Of a stretch of 64,000 nt of DNA, positions 36,635 to 49,573 are shown one piece after another. How positions within the stretch are numbered: the first letter of the stretch is position 1; each line of letters opens with the position of its first letter. Made by a program: the position numbers and the translations under genes. The stretch lies in contig CM019215.1 in NCBI GenBank assembly GCA_009741485.1, positions 77,091,845 through 77,155,844 of the forward strand, in the 5' to 3' direction. This stretch comes from Malurus cyaneus samueli (taxonomy: Eukaryota > Chordata > Aves > Passeriformes > Maluridae). The notes under the pieces are model-generated. The model was not told where the DNA came from. It saw only the letters and a list, made by a program, of their open reading frames with translations, and did not search any database.

Positions 36635-37830
36635 AGTAGTTAAGCCACCACTTCGCTCACAGGAGCTTCTCTGCTGACAAGCAGCAGATCTAGGAGGGCA
36701 TCTTTCTGAGTTGGCTCCCTTAGGTCCTCTTCCATAAAGTTGTCATCCAGGTCTTTTAACAATCTTCTGGCCCGGGCTGCAGCAGCTGTGTGATGCTGGC
36801 AGTTGATTTCTGGTAAGTTGAAGTCCCCCATAAAGGCAAAAGTACTTGTCTTGGAAACACCCCTTAGTTCCTCAAAGGATAATTAATCAGTGTCATTGTT
36901 CTGGCCAGGAATTCTCTAGTAGACTCCCACAAAGACATCTACATCATTTGTTTGCTCCTTGATTATTACCTAGAGGCTCTCAGCTGTGAGCTCCCTATAT
37001 TCTAAACCTTCCATTACACACAACACCATTCCTCTGCCTCTTCTGCCCCGTGCATCTCTCCTAGAGAGCCTGTGACCATCCAACAGGGCACGCCAACCAC
37101 AGGACTCATCCCCCAGGTTTCACTCATACCAGTGATGTCAAACCTCTGGGACTGGGCCAAAGCTCTGATCTTGTTTGTTCCTCAAGCAGTGTGCATTAAT
37201 GTAGAAATATTTCAGGCGGGGCACTTTGTAACAATAGCTCCTGAAAAATCTAGTGGGATCCAATTAGCACCCATTTCCTCAAGATCTGGCACGCCATCCC
37301 ATTGCTCATCACTGGCAACCCTGGTTTGTCCCTTTCCCTCTTCCAAGCTCTGTCAATGAGCTCTGCTATTACTGTGCTAGAACTATTTTTCCCTTCTGAG
37401 AAGGGCACCTGTGGTCAGGTGTCAGTAGATCAGGCATTGAGTAGAACGTCCCGTGGCCAGGAAATAACCTGACACTAACCTTGGAGCCACACACTGACCC
37501 GGTGGACCTGCCTATTCCTTTTAATACTATTTGTTGTTACCAAAAGAATTGAGGAAATCACAACCTGCTCTCCTGATCTCTCTCCCAATTCTCCCAGGAC
37601 CCTGAAGTCTCTTCTGGTCACCCTAGGACTTTGTTATTTCGATGCTGCCAGCTTGAACACAGGCAGTAATCAGAGTACCTTAAAGAAACTGGAGAGTTTT
37701 CCAATGATGTCCCTTATCCAAGCCCTTGAGTGACAGCAGATTTCCCTTCAAGCAGGGTCCAGTCTGCACGTTGGGCCCTCCATTTCCCCTAGAAGGGAGT
37801 CTGCTGTTACAATGACTCTTCTTTCTCATG
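36635..37830 (-). mobile_element. CR1 LINE fragment spanning ORF1 esterase and ORF2 endonuclease
   Basis: Read on the minus strand from 37830 down. First comes a broken ORF1 end: DSLLGEMEGPTCRLDP at about 37808-37756, with the catalytic-serine motif GDS changed to ADS, then RRDFRVLGELGERSGEQVV and, near the end, PGLPVMSNGMA. These are the SGNH-type esterase and C-terminus of CR1 ORF1. Next is the N-terminal endonuclease of ORF2, with several frameshifts, ending in a clean 63-codon stretch (36831-36640) starting MGDFNLPEIN and containing LREPTQKDALLDLLLVSRE, the core of the AP-endonuclease-like domain. Stops and shifts show it is dead. Most CR1 copies lose their 5' part, so a piece this far upstream is unusual. 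Confidence 0.88.
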
Positions 37831-40459
37831 TAGCAAGAGCTTATTACATTCTAGGACTATGCTATCATTAGCAAACTATATTTAGCACACTTGTGAGAAG
37901 GCCTGTTCTCTTCTAGTAGCATTCCAGATTGATATAGTTTGGTAAAATTACTAGGGACAGAAACTGGACTGTGTTCTGTTCATAATTGTATAACATGAAA
38001 CTGAACTACCAATTAAAGTAACAAATTAGTTAACAAGAGTTGCATGTGAAATATGTATTTATGAACTCAGCAATGTGAGAACATAAGAGAAGCAATAAAA
38101 GAGGATAAAATAGTAACATTGCTGCATTTTGGTTCATCAGTTAAAATTAAAAACTAAAATTTAGAATACAACACATCTATATTCTATTCATATTACAATT
38201 TTGAATATTATTCAACACAAAGAAGTGCAAAACAAAATCTCAAAATATAATTGGGTTTGACATGTTGTTGCAAGTACTGAAGGCACAAAAGCACAGGAGA
38301 AAAAAACAAACACAAAGAAACTTAAAAGAGTCCCTAATGCATTTCTTACTAAGCATGCCAAAGTTTTAGAACACCACTTTCTCTTTGTGAGCCAGAGTGA
38401 AGTCTGAAACTAGTCATATAAGAAAAGTCTAAGCTTTCAGAAGGGACTAAATTTTTTCCAGGGTATCCACTAGGCTAATACAAAAATATTTCACAGAACA
38501 AAGACAAAAAAGCCCAAGAAAGTGAGTGAATACTTCATGAATGTGAGAACTTATTTGCAGCAATATTTACAGATACACGCATGCATGCTTGCTTTTCAAA
38601 ATATCACCCTATTAAAGCTGCCAAACCACTAATGTTATACAGATTTTTCTTTTTTTTTAAAAAAAATCAACTGTTAGTCATCAAGCTACTTCACCATATG
38701 TTTACTTTTGAGATCATTAAGATTTAATCAAACACTTTAAATATCTGATTGAACTAGCATTCATAACAGGAAATTCACACAGGCTCTTTAGAAATTCAGA
38801 TATCCGAGTGCTAGCCTTAAACCATAGGGTTTCAATGATTATTTTGTTAAAAAAAATTGTTTGCTTTTTGGTTTGAGGTTTGTTTTGTTGCTTTTTAACA
38901 CCACATTTTCTAAAACATCAAACAACTATTTATGCACTTTGCAATAACAGCCTTTAGAACCGAAGCTGTGTGGTATTCAGTCTCTGTGAAAGAAATAAGG
39001 CTGAATAGATATAAAATTCACAATGCAACACTCAATAAGGCTAATACTAAAAACAAGAAGAGAAACTGAAGCCTTTGAAATATCACATCCATGAAAATTG
39101 TAGTAATTACCCAAGGCCAACACCTATAACAGTTTTTTCATCTTTAAATCTGTAAGAACTACATAAAAGCAGAAAAGAGAACTTGTTGGTAGTAGGAAAA
39201 CATCTAAATACAATTCATGTCACAAACACAACAACCAGCTCCTATGAACTAACCACATGGCTTTGTGAATATTCTTTGCTCATGGGCTTCAACCAAAAGC
39301 TTGAAGAATCAAATTCTCAAGGAAGTCCTTTCTATGCTCCCTGCAAGCCTACTAAACAAAACCAACTGCAACCATGCTGCTCAGTAATACCATTCTGGTT
39401 ATTCCAAGGTAGTGCTCCAGTAAGAAACTCTTCCAACAAAACCTAAGTCACACAGAAATCAAATGATCCCAAAATCCCCTACTGGCCCAACCACTCCAGA
39501 AGACTTTCAAAATAATTACACAGAATTTGCTTTGACCACAACTCACCAGAACAGAGCTCAGCAGCTCAGCACACAGAATATTCCAGGAAGTGCCACACCT
39601 ACCCTCAGCACATTTAAACCCACCCAAACCACCTGCCTGCCACTTCCTCACACAGTAGTACCTCTCACATTGCTCCCAGATGTTTCCCCCATGCAGGTTA
39701 ATGAACAGCTAATTGCTTTCCTCTTACCTACCGCACACGGTGTCCTGCTTTAAGTCACTGCACTCAGTGAATTTTTCAGCTATTCTTGCTCCACCTGGTT
39801 TTCACTAAAAGGAAGGTATTCAAGGAGTTTCACTTTAAATTGTCCCTGAGAGTGTAACTCTATGCCTTTATTCTTCATGACGTTGTCAATTTCGGAGGGA
39901 GGGGCTGAAATGACATGAAGAATCAAAAATTGTTTAAAAGGGAAAACCTAATTGCCTTGTTTAGACTGGCACTATACTAAGGACAACCGATCTTTGACTA
40001 ACTCCATATCAGAATTTCTTTTGGCTAGATAAAGAAAAGCAATTTTTGCAGTAAGAGAGTAGTCAAGCATGTACCTTAAATTACATGGTGTGAAAACATA
40101 AAATAGGTACATCAACATCTGTTAAAAAATGTTCCTTTTCAACCCTTCAAAGAAAAAAAAAATAGAGTAAGCTTTAATAAATGATATGCAATGTCACTTT
40201 GTTGTGTGGAGGAATGCAGTTACAGCACCTAAAAAAATACAACATTCCATGTTTTCTATGCTACATGTATAATGAATATTTAGAGTAAAATGGGATAACC
40301 AAAGTATGAAATAAAGGCTGTCAGTCAAGATCATTTTGCATCTTGTTTATTATTTGCCTCGGGTGTTATGTCTGATTTGGGGATATAATTCCTTCCGCTG
40401 TTAAAATAGATTTTGAGTCTTCTAATAAAGACAGTAACCTTATTAAAACCTTAGTAGAC

Positions 40460-40505
<46 letters not shown>

Positions 40506-40662
40506 AGAAAGAAATATATTTTAAATGCAGTCATATATTACAGTGAAGGTCTACCAAGTCTGCTTCTCTTCAATTTACTTCACTATGATATCTCTAACTT
40601 TAATTGTGGCTATTAAAGGGGATGAACCAAGGGTATAAATCAAGAAACAAGGAGTGTGCTTG
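37831..40662. other. AT-rich non-coding stretch
   Basis: No gene recognised. Contains the TG microsatellite at 40465-40500. Confidence 0.6.
40465..40505. repeat. (TG)18 microsatellite
   Basis: Eighteen uninterrupted TG units, followed by CGTGT and preceded by TATA. Likely to vary in length between individuals. Confidence 0.95.
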
Positions 40663-41239
40663 TGTGCTGGTTTTGTCTGTGATGGAGCTGATTTCCTTCT
40701 CAGTACCTAGAATGGTGCTATGTAACAGTGTTGATAAGACAGGGATGATTTTGTTATTGCTCAGCAGGGCTTGCACAGAGTCAACCCTTTTTTTTTTGCT
40801 CCTCACACCATCCCAGCAGCAAGGAGAGGCGGAGGTGCATGAAAAGTTCTGAGAGACAGCTGGGACAGCTGATCCCAAATGACCCAAAGGATATTCCATA
40901 CCTTACGTTGTCATGCTCTGGATATAAAGTAGGGGAAGAAAGAGGAGGTGGGGGATATTTGGAGTGATGATGTTTGTCTTTCCAAGTCACTGTTCCAGGT
41001 GATGAGGCCCTCCTCTCCTAGAGATGGCTGAACACCACTTTGCCCTTGGAAAGTGGTGAATTAATTTCTTGGTTTGCTCTGTTTGTGTGTGCAATGTTTG
41101 CTTCCCATTTTGAACAGTTTTTATCTCAACCCAAGAGTTCCATCCCTTTTACTCCCCTGATTCTCTCCCTCAACCCACTGAGGGGAGTGAGTGAGTGGCT
41201 GCATGCAGTTTAGTTGCCAGCTGGCATGAAACCATGACA
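40663..41239 (+). repeat. Solo LTR, avian ERVL type
   Basis: 577 bp from TGTGCTGGTTTTG to CCATGACA. It carries AACAGTGTTGATAAGACAGG, TTATTGCTCAGCAGGGCTTG, a TATA box (GATATAAAG, 40921-40929), GATGGCTGAACACC and TTTTTATCTCAACCC, the well-known avian ERVL LTR features. Flanking pentamers GCTTG (40658-40662) and ACTTG (41240-41244) agree at four of five bases, the 5-bp duplication expected for ERVL. No second LTR or internal region is present, so it is a recombination-derived solo LTR. It is the same family as the outer LTR at 22805-23790. Confidence 0.9.
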
Positions 41240-42921
41240 ACTTGAAATTTATGGCAGTTCTTAATATTTTGGGTTTCCACCCTCATAAAAACCAAAAATA
41301 TAGTTATTTTCTAAAGAACAATATACTTATTAGGTATAATCTTAATCAATACCAATTAAGATACTTTTAGCATCTGACTGTTTATTCCATGAACATATTA
41401 TGGCCCTGTGAATTCCCATGGGGTTCAATGTTCTTGCTGATTAAGTGTTTCTGCTTGCTCCAGTACCACCCTAGAAAGGGTATTAAGCGGCCCCGTTTTG
41501 TAAGATACCTGATCTTTACGTAAACTGTCACCATAAGCAGCCCAATGTTGATGTTCCAATCCATGATAACTCTTTCAGGTGATGTCTTTCCAGACGCAGA
41601 AGATACATCAGCTGTTCTTCCAATAGCTGAATATACCCTCTGTCAATACTCCATCTTCATGAGGGCTTTTACACAATGTGTGTGATTTTTACATCTTTTC
41701 ACTTCTGATTATCATTTCTCTTCTGTCCTCTGATGCAAAGGCACACCAAATAACTTTGGCTCCCAAGAAATAAATTTGATCAAATAGATTGGTTAGGGAA
41801 TTGGAAGTCTATAGGGAATCTTTCCCCAGGGTCACAAAATTAACAGTCCACAGATAGTTCTTCCTGAATGGGAGGTAAGAAGCATTTTACTCTGACAATC
41901 AAAAATGAGTAGAAAAGCTGTTTGGGGCTCTTGTTTACTTTGTACACATTAAGTCCTGAAGCCATCATAGAGGCCCTCAGAGCACTCATGCAGTTTATGA
42001 AAGGCAAGTTCCACCATACATAATGATAAGTTTTATCTGACTTCTTTATGGCTAATAGGTTCACCAGTAATTTAGAAAGGAAAATGTTTCAAGTTCTACT
42101 TGAATTTTTTTTTTTTTTTTTTTTTATATGTTAATTGTTTATTGTACCTAAACAATGAATGCCATCATTTGCTCTGGTTTGTAATAGAAATGAAAGAATA
42201 TCACAACTAATAAAGTAAGAGAATGAAACAAAAGAATTTAGTAAAGGGTTATAATTTGCAAATGGATGACTATATCAAAGTCAGTGAGACAAAAAATAAA
42301 TAGCTCTAAGCCTAGTCATATTTTTCCTGCTTTTGACATTGATTAATTGTTTACCTGGTGTTCTGGTTGTTGAGCCTCTTATTAGATGCTTAGTACTAAT
42401 TAAAATTTTAAAAGATCTCACTGCTTTACAGGCCTGTGTCTCTCTTGGGGCCCATAAATTGTTGTTTTCCCTTTTCAGTAGAGAAAATGATGAAATGAAT
42501 GACAATTCCCAAAGTCTGAAGCACTTCAGGCATCAAGTCTATTCTCATATCAACACCTTGAACAGGAATTGTGTCTTTGGTGTACTTCTGAAGGTTTAAA
42601 ACGAAGAAAATGCTGGAAGATTTCAGAAGATGATTTTCACCTGAGGACAGGGACAAATTCTAACCAAAGGGTCAATAAACATAAGAAGTTAAAAAAGTTT
42701 GTGTCTAAAAGTTAAATAAACCAATGCTTGTATGAATCCAGTTATTTTTAGAATGAGAATATTTTGAGACACTCTTCATTTTAAAATTTGGAGTATTAAT
42801 TTTGATTTCTAATTATTCTGATTGTTTGGAAGTGTTTTCTCAGTCTTCTGAAACACTGTGCTAGTGGTAGCAAAATAAGACTTTTCTATACCTTGAAATT
42901 GCAGCTCCTGGAACTTGAGGA
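41240..42921. other. AT-rich non-coding stretch
   Basis: No gene recognised; contains a T run at about 42105-42125. Just before 42922 a small imperfect tandem repeat (TCCTGGAACTTGAGG at 42906 and 42938, period 32) is present. Confidence 0.6.
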
Positions 42922-45900
42922 AGTCAGTCAGAATTGATCCTGGAACTTGAGGTAATCAGTTCAAATCAGATTGATATTTTATGACCTATTATCATGTTTA
43001 TAATATTTCATAAGCAGATTTCATTAGAATCATCTGGTGGTCTTAAGGTTTTTGTAGAGCAAAAAGGGGGGGAGAAGCTCAACTTGCAAATTTGAAAATC
43101 ATCCTATTTTCAAGTTGCAAAAATAGCAATAAAAAAATATATCATTCTTTAGTTACAAAAAAGATATTTCAAAATATGTTCTTTATTTTCTTTTTTGGTT
43201 AGCTTTACCTTATCTCAGATTTTTACCAATGATCTTTAATCTGGAATAAATAAAGGTGAGATTGTAAAAGTATGGGAATTATTTTTGCAGTTTCACCTGC
43301 AATTTACGGAATGTGGTCTCTAGCAAAATGAAAATGAATATTGAATAGGATTTCTACAAAAAAAATACTTCAGAAATCTTCAGAAAAAAAGATTTATGGA
43401 CCTTCATGTGAAATGCTGAAAAGTGTGGCGGCATATTTCTCAGACTTGCAGCTAATTAATATTATCTACAGAAGACAGACAAAAGGATGGGGGAATTCCG
43501 GATATTTGAGTGAAAGGGTGCATTGGTGTTCCATATGCCTGGAATTATCTTTTAGATAATACTATTAAACTGAGGAGACCAGAATCCTCTGCTTTTACTC
43601 TGAGGACAGAATAGAAAGAGAACACGGGAATTTCCTTGCTCAGTTTTGCCCATTTGTCTTGAATTTGGGCAAGTGTGCAATAAACTATAAAATTCAACTC
43701 ATAGTAGTTCACCTCCAAAACAGTTGGCTGAGGGAAAAAATCTGATGAGGGTAACCACGAGATAAGATCAATAGCTTTGGAATCAAGGCTCAGAGTCCCA
43801 GGAGTTGTAATTGATTTTCTTAACTTTTTACCACTCCCCTGAACAGAACTGTATAGATTCTTGAAAACAAATTCTTTTTGTGATGGGGATTTGAGAATCA
43901 ACCGTAAGATATATTACATTTCAGGGATAGTAAAAATCACCTTTTCTCATACAGACTTTTTGTAGCTAAAATGCAGTGGAAGCCTACAAATTAATTCTTT
44001 GATACCAAAAATATTTATTTTCTCTAGCCTTTGAAGGCAGGGGATGTGATGGGAGAGAGAGGGTTTGTTTTCTCCCTTTTTTTGTTTCTTTTTTTTTTCC
44101 TTTTCCAATAAAGTTATGAACAGGAAGAAAGAGGAAAGCCATAAAAAGATATATTTTTAATAACAATATTATAAGAACATATCTTGCCACTTATTTCCGA
44201 TACTTTCTTTTACATGAAATTCTTCTCAGACTGTGGTCATTCCTCCTGTGCTAGCTGCAAGGGACTCAATAAAGAAGTTGCCATGACCCATCTGCACTCA
44301 AGCAATTATGACTCACTTTCATGAAAATTACTATGTGCATGGATTCGGCACTACACATATGTAAACGGTAGCCAAATTAAGTCAACAAAATTCAGGTAGA
44401 AAAAGACCTACTAATAAAATACATAAAATATCATTTTCTTGATGTTACAGAGTAAAACACTTGCAATCAATTAGTTTATATGAATTCACAGTTTCATATT
44501 TTGAAATAACGATGATTTTGCTAAGTATTTACATATGCATTTCTGAGTACAGTTATCTGCTACTACATTTATGATAATATACATTTCTGTGATTGTACAT
44601 GTTTATCATTTTGCATTGAAATATACTGAAACTTATAAGGAGTTAAATAGAATTCTCTGTACAAGTATTTGAAGTGCATGATATGTTAGTCAGAATTTGG
44701 TTGCTATCCACTATTGCAAGAGAGCAAGCAAAGCTCATTATAATTTTGTGCACTCTTTTTGTAATCAAATGAATAAGCCATAAATCTATATTTATTTTGA
44801 TCTAATGAACTTCAAAGTCATAGCTACCTAGAAAATCAGCAGTGATGGACTCATTCTGGATGATACAGGTGCAGAAATATGCCCGAGTGCTACATAGCTA
44901 CTGGATTTTAAGAAATATTTTCCAGAGTTGTCCAACTCATAGAATGTTCTGTGTATTCTACTATTTCAGCTATTCACAGATGCTCTATTTATATGCAATT
45001 ATCCTTGTTTCTGCGTGGGACAGTATGATAGATATGAATGCAGTTTTGATGATTTAAGCCAAAGTCTCCAAATTGGAGTCTTACATAAACATTTTAAAGC
45101 TAAAAGCTTTCTCCTAACATAACAGGGCTATTAAACTAGATAAGAATTCATTTGAGCTTAAGCAGTTCAAAGAATAATTTTGATTTGATCACAAAAAACA
45201 AAGAAAACAACATTTCTTGGAACATTGTGATCGTCTCTTCCAGTTCATTGCCTAGCTTTAAAGTGTGACAATATGCAGAGGAAATTAGAATGCTCAACTA
45301 TTTTTAAATCTCAGAAATCTCAATTTCAATGGAACTGAGAAGCTTATTCCTTTTCTGAATTATATTAATTCAATATTATGATGCAAGCTCTGCAGAATTT
45401 AGTGATCTGGACCCAAAATTACTATATTTTTAATTCTGCTTATAAAAGCTTAAATCCAGACACCGCAGGTTGTATTTATTCTGTATTTGCTAATATGGTT
45501 TTAAATATTTTTAAAGTGAAAAAAACAAAAGAGGAAAAACCTTCAAGTCTATACATTCTTGAGCGATATGAATAATATCAAAAATCTACAGAATTAAAAG
45601 ATATTAATCTTTTTACTATTATAATGGAGCCACAGAGAATCCCATAAATCAAGATTTGAGTGAAAATGGGGAGTAATTCTCAGAATACATAATGGGAAAC
45701 AAGTAGTGTGCAAAAAACTAAATGTCAATGCAGTAGACAGAAAGAGAAGAAGGAGCTCTTGAAATCACTAACCTTGAAGCCATCAGATTTGCCTCCTAAA
45801 TCAGATTGCCGATAGGAAAAATTAAGCCTGAGTTAAACAGGGTTTTAATTTAAAGATTATGTATTCATGAAGAAGTATCTTTACAGATATTTTTTGCTAC

Positions 45901-48900
45901 AGAACAACAATTTGGGGTTGTTTGTTTGTTTGGTTTTTTTTAATTTATTTTTATTAAACATAATTTCTCCTTCCAAAGTACAGGAAAATAAATCAGACTG
46001 TTTATCCCTGTTCCAGAAGAATAGTAGGGAAACCCAACTACTGTGGCTTTTTCCATGCTGTTCTACCTTGACTCCCTGTCTAGAAATATATTTTAGGCCA
46101 CAATTTTTGCCAGTCTCTTCATATGCAGGGAAGCAGATATATTCCTCTGCTGAGGCAGCAAATCTGACTCATGTTACTAAAGACTGTCTCTATTGCCATT
46201 TCTGGTCCCATCTGAGGCAAAGATGGCAGTCATGGAATGGTTCGTGAAGGTTATTTTGTCCCGATTCTCTATTATTTACACTTATCAGCTTTACTCCACC
46301 CCAGGCCTCAGAAACTTTATTTTTTTTCTGATTGTGCAAAGTAACTAAATGAAAGAGAAAAATGGCAAGACAGGATACAATACTTGCACCTAAAGTATGT
46401 ATATGTAAAATGGTACATATCTCATAGAAAAATATTTTAATCTTCATATTATAAAAGTCATGTTGCCTCTCTTTTCTTGCAATTCAGCATCTTTTTTTTT
46501 TCCCATTCTTACTTTCTCGTCCAAACTTCACAACCAAACACAGAGAACAGAAAATTAATACATTGCACTAGGTCATTCCTGGAACACCTCTGTAGTTACC
46601 ACATATTGAGTATTTTTTAAGTTTATAATAATTCATTTCAGACTATGGCATTGATCAGAACTGCACCAAATATTTCATATTCACCATGTGATGTAAATAG
46701 TGCACCCTGTTTCCTCAGAATGCCAACATGTGGACTTGAAACATCTTTGAGCATATATTATCTGACTTGAAAAGTTTTAAAGTGTTGAATATCTGCAGAG
46801 AGGTACAAGAAATTAACAAAAAAATATACACTTAAAAAAAAATTCAGGTGTTACTGAAGAACAGTGAGCTGTCAAGAAAAACTCCATGTTTTGGTGCAGG
46901 TTTAAGGATACACACAGAAGACCAGACCCTGAGCTATGGTGAACTCCATCAAAATCAACATGCTATGCTTAAGCAAGCTCAATACTTCAGGCACAGCACA
47001 CCTTTGTTTCTTCTTGCTTTTTGTATCCCTAAATCAGATGTCAGCATGTTCCAGAGATGGCTGTTGAAAAGAAGGCTGGAGTTTGCATAATCAGGCCTTA
47101 TTTACAGGTAAAACACATTTCCTTGCTTACTCATGACAAAAAAAGATTTAGCAAACAGAATAATAGGATTTTTTTTTCCACAAAGGTCTAGCTAGGAAAG
47201 TTCTATGGACTTTTAATTCCAATTTGGAGACTGTAATGAATTTTTTATTGTCTTTTTTTTTTTTTTTTTTTTTTCTTGATTCCATGTAGATCTGTCTTGC
47301 TGATACCATGATCTATTGGTCTCTGAAGAATGGTGATTCTGCCATCCCTTAAACAGACAGCACTTACTGGAAATTAAACCCCTACTAATGTATTATAATT
47401 ATTACTTCGGAGTAATTTGCTGCTCCAGCAGGGAGTCAGAGCTAATCTGATGGTAACATTTCTTCTGTGGAGCTGTTAATATTTTCTCTATACTGAATGT
47501 ACACATAATGGATCTAGCCTGAGGCTGATTAATGATCTTGGTGCTGGAACAGTGATTTGTAGCTAAATCAGCCCTCACTGAAAGAGATTCAGTGTTACTT
47601 CAGTCAGTGCTCTTAAATAAGTGTAAACAGTGATTTTGGTTAGTGCAAATGTAATCTAGTAAAGTGAGAGAGAGGCAATAAACTGAAATAAATAAGGGAA
47701 CTTCCTACCATTCATCCATTTCATTAGTAGATGAAAAAATAACCAAAATCAAAACACTCCTTTCACTATTCCCATGTTCACACACAAAAAAACAAAACTT
47801 GGTACTACTTTACTGATTTGCATTCCTAATGATGTGTGAGCAGTATGGATAATAAAAAACTGATATTTTTGTCTTCACATATCAAAATGAAGATGAAGAT
47901 TAAGGAATTAAAATACCCTTTCTCTTAGTTAATATTCTATGTTTCAAATACAATGTTTATATACTCATTATACTTGAATTAGCTACAGTTGAATCTCATG
48001 GATATAAATGTAAAGAGAAAAAAAAAAAAAACCCAAACAAAAAATATGGTTACTTCCCACTATAATTTTTGAAGGAATTGTTTTCCTTTATAATTCTGTA
48101 GGTTCTGATATGAATAGACTTGTAGGATTTTTTTTTTTTTATTTTTTTTTGAGAAAAATAAGGTGTAACAATAATTTCAAAGCTTGAAATATGTTGATAA
48201 TGTTAATTAAGTGCTTGCCTATAAAAACTTAGGTAATGTTTTGTGCTCTGAATTAAAAATGAAATTTTCCATTACTTGAACTAGTATTACTTTCTTTAGG
48301 ACAAAAAAATATTTCAGATTGTGATTGGGATTATTGGTTTATTTTCAGGGTCTATTATTTTCAGGTTTTTTCTTTTTTTTGAGAAGAGGACCAAAAAAAA
48401 AAAAAAAAATTAAGAGAAGGAAGGTGAAGTGGGGCTCCCTTCCATAGTTTCTTAGTTTCCCTGTGTTTGAAGGCAACTGTTTTTTATAGAAAATATTAAT
48501 TTCAGAAAATGAAAATGTTCTGAACAGAAATGTTCTCAGATTCTTTCTTAAATATACACTTACATATTTTTCCTATTCTTTCTTTCATTCTGCAGGATAT
48601 TTTTTCTGAACATCATTTAAGGATGTTTCCTTATAGACTGGTATTACTGTAACAAGATGGGTAACCAGCGATAAGATCCGAGTCCATCAGAGCAGACAGC
48701 ACTGAACAGATAAAATCTCAATCTAAATTCGATGAAAACTCCAAATGACCTCTCTGACGAATAGTTCCTGGCATTTTTCCCTTTTTTAATTTTCCTGCTC
48801 ATGCGTAGTTGCCAGGGAGCCCCTGGCAAATCCCAGGGCAGTGGGGAGCCAGGACCTGATGAGCATCCAAGAAGCCACCTCCCCCTCTGTCCAATTCCCT

Positions 48901-49570
48901 TTTTTGATTCCACACCCAATCCATCATCTCAGTTTCCAGCCTGACCTACAGCTTCTATCCAGTGTTTCTGACCATTTTTCAACTTTACCAAATGAGCCCA
49001 TTTTAAAATATTATATTAAGTTGGCTTTCCTTTCTTTCCCAAACCATCCTCTCAAACAAGAGACCAGCAGCAGCTCTTGGGGGTAACTCTGCAGTTCATC
49101 GATATGAAAAATTAATTTGGATCATTTCAATACCAAAAAAAATGGCAGAAAACTCCAGGTCGTGTTAAGGTTGAGTATTGCTCTCAATTAACATCTTCAA
49201 TTAGCTAACTGCACCAAAGCACAGAGACACTGCTGCAATAGTAAGGCTTTGTGGAAAGTCTGCAGCACAGCCCACTTATAAAATTATCAGCTTCAAACTG
49301 TGCAGCCTTTGAGGGTCACTGATTATCACACAGACAGTAAATTCTTATGTATAAATACTTGACTGGGAGAACAGTTTATGGGATCTTAGGAACAGATACT
49401 ATCTGTCTTGGCAAACACCTATATTTTCTTTCCTGAGACAATCTGTCTTACCGTAATGTGTGGGTTTTGTACTTCAGATTCACTGAAAGCTATAGTTTTC
49501 TTCTTAAAGATCTAAAGATAGATACAGTTCTTGGCTTTCTAAAGACAGATTCAGTTCTTGGCTCAAAGTC
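42922..49570. repeat. Duplicated block, first copy (A-B-C)
   Basis: 6.65 kb, with A = 42922-45600, B = 45601-47068 and C = about 47069-49570. The whole block recurs as 51031-57272 and B recurs once more as 49574-51030. No protein-coding gene is recognised in it; the 118-codon frame at 43545-43901 (minus) and 126-codon frame at 45867-46247 (plus) match nothing known and are destroyed by indels in the other copies. I take this as the accurate version because the other copies carry scattered one-base losses relative to it. Confidence 0.85.
48648..49093 (-). repeat. Possible old LTR or other repeat within block C
   Basis: A GC-richer island in AT-rich DNA. On the minus strand it would end CCCATCTTGTTACA, with TGTAACA at its other-strand start. 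It contains GGGATTTGCCAGGGGCTCCC and a CGTCAGAGAGGTCATTTGGAG segment resembling LTR downstream parts. I could not find a target duplication or a certain other end, so this is a tentative call. Confidence 0.3.
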
Positions 49571-49573
49571 TGA

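Noticed and set aside
40465..40505. TG repeat as a possible Z-DNA regulatory site
   Set aside because: Ordinary microsatellite with no gene or promoter nearby.
45867..46247. 126-codon frame in duplicated block B
   Set aside because: Broken by indels in both other copies and without recognisable motif.
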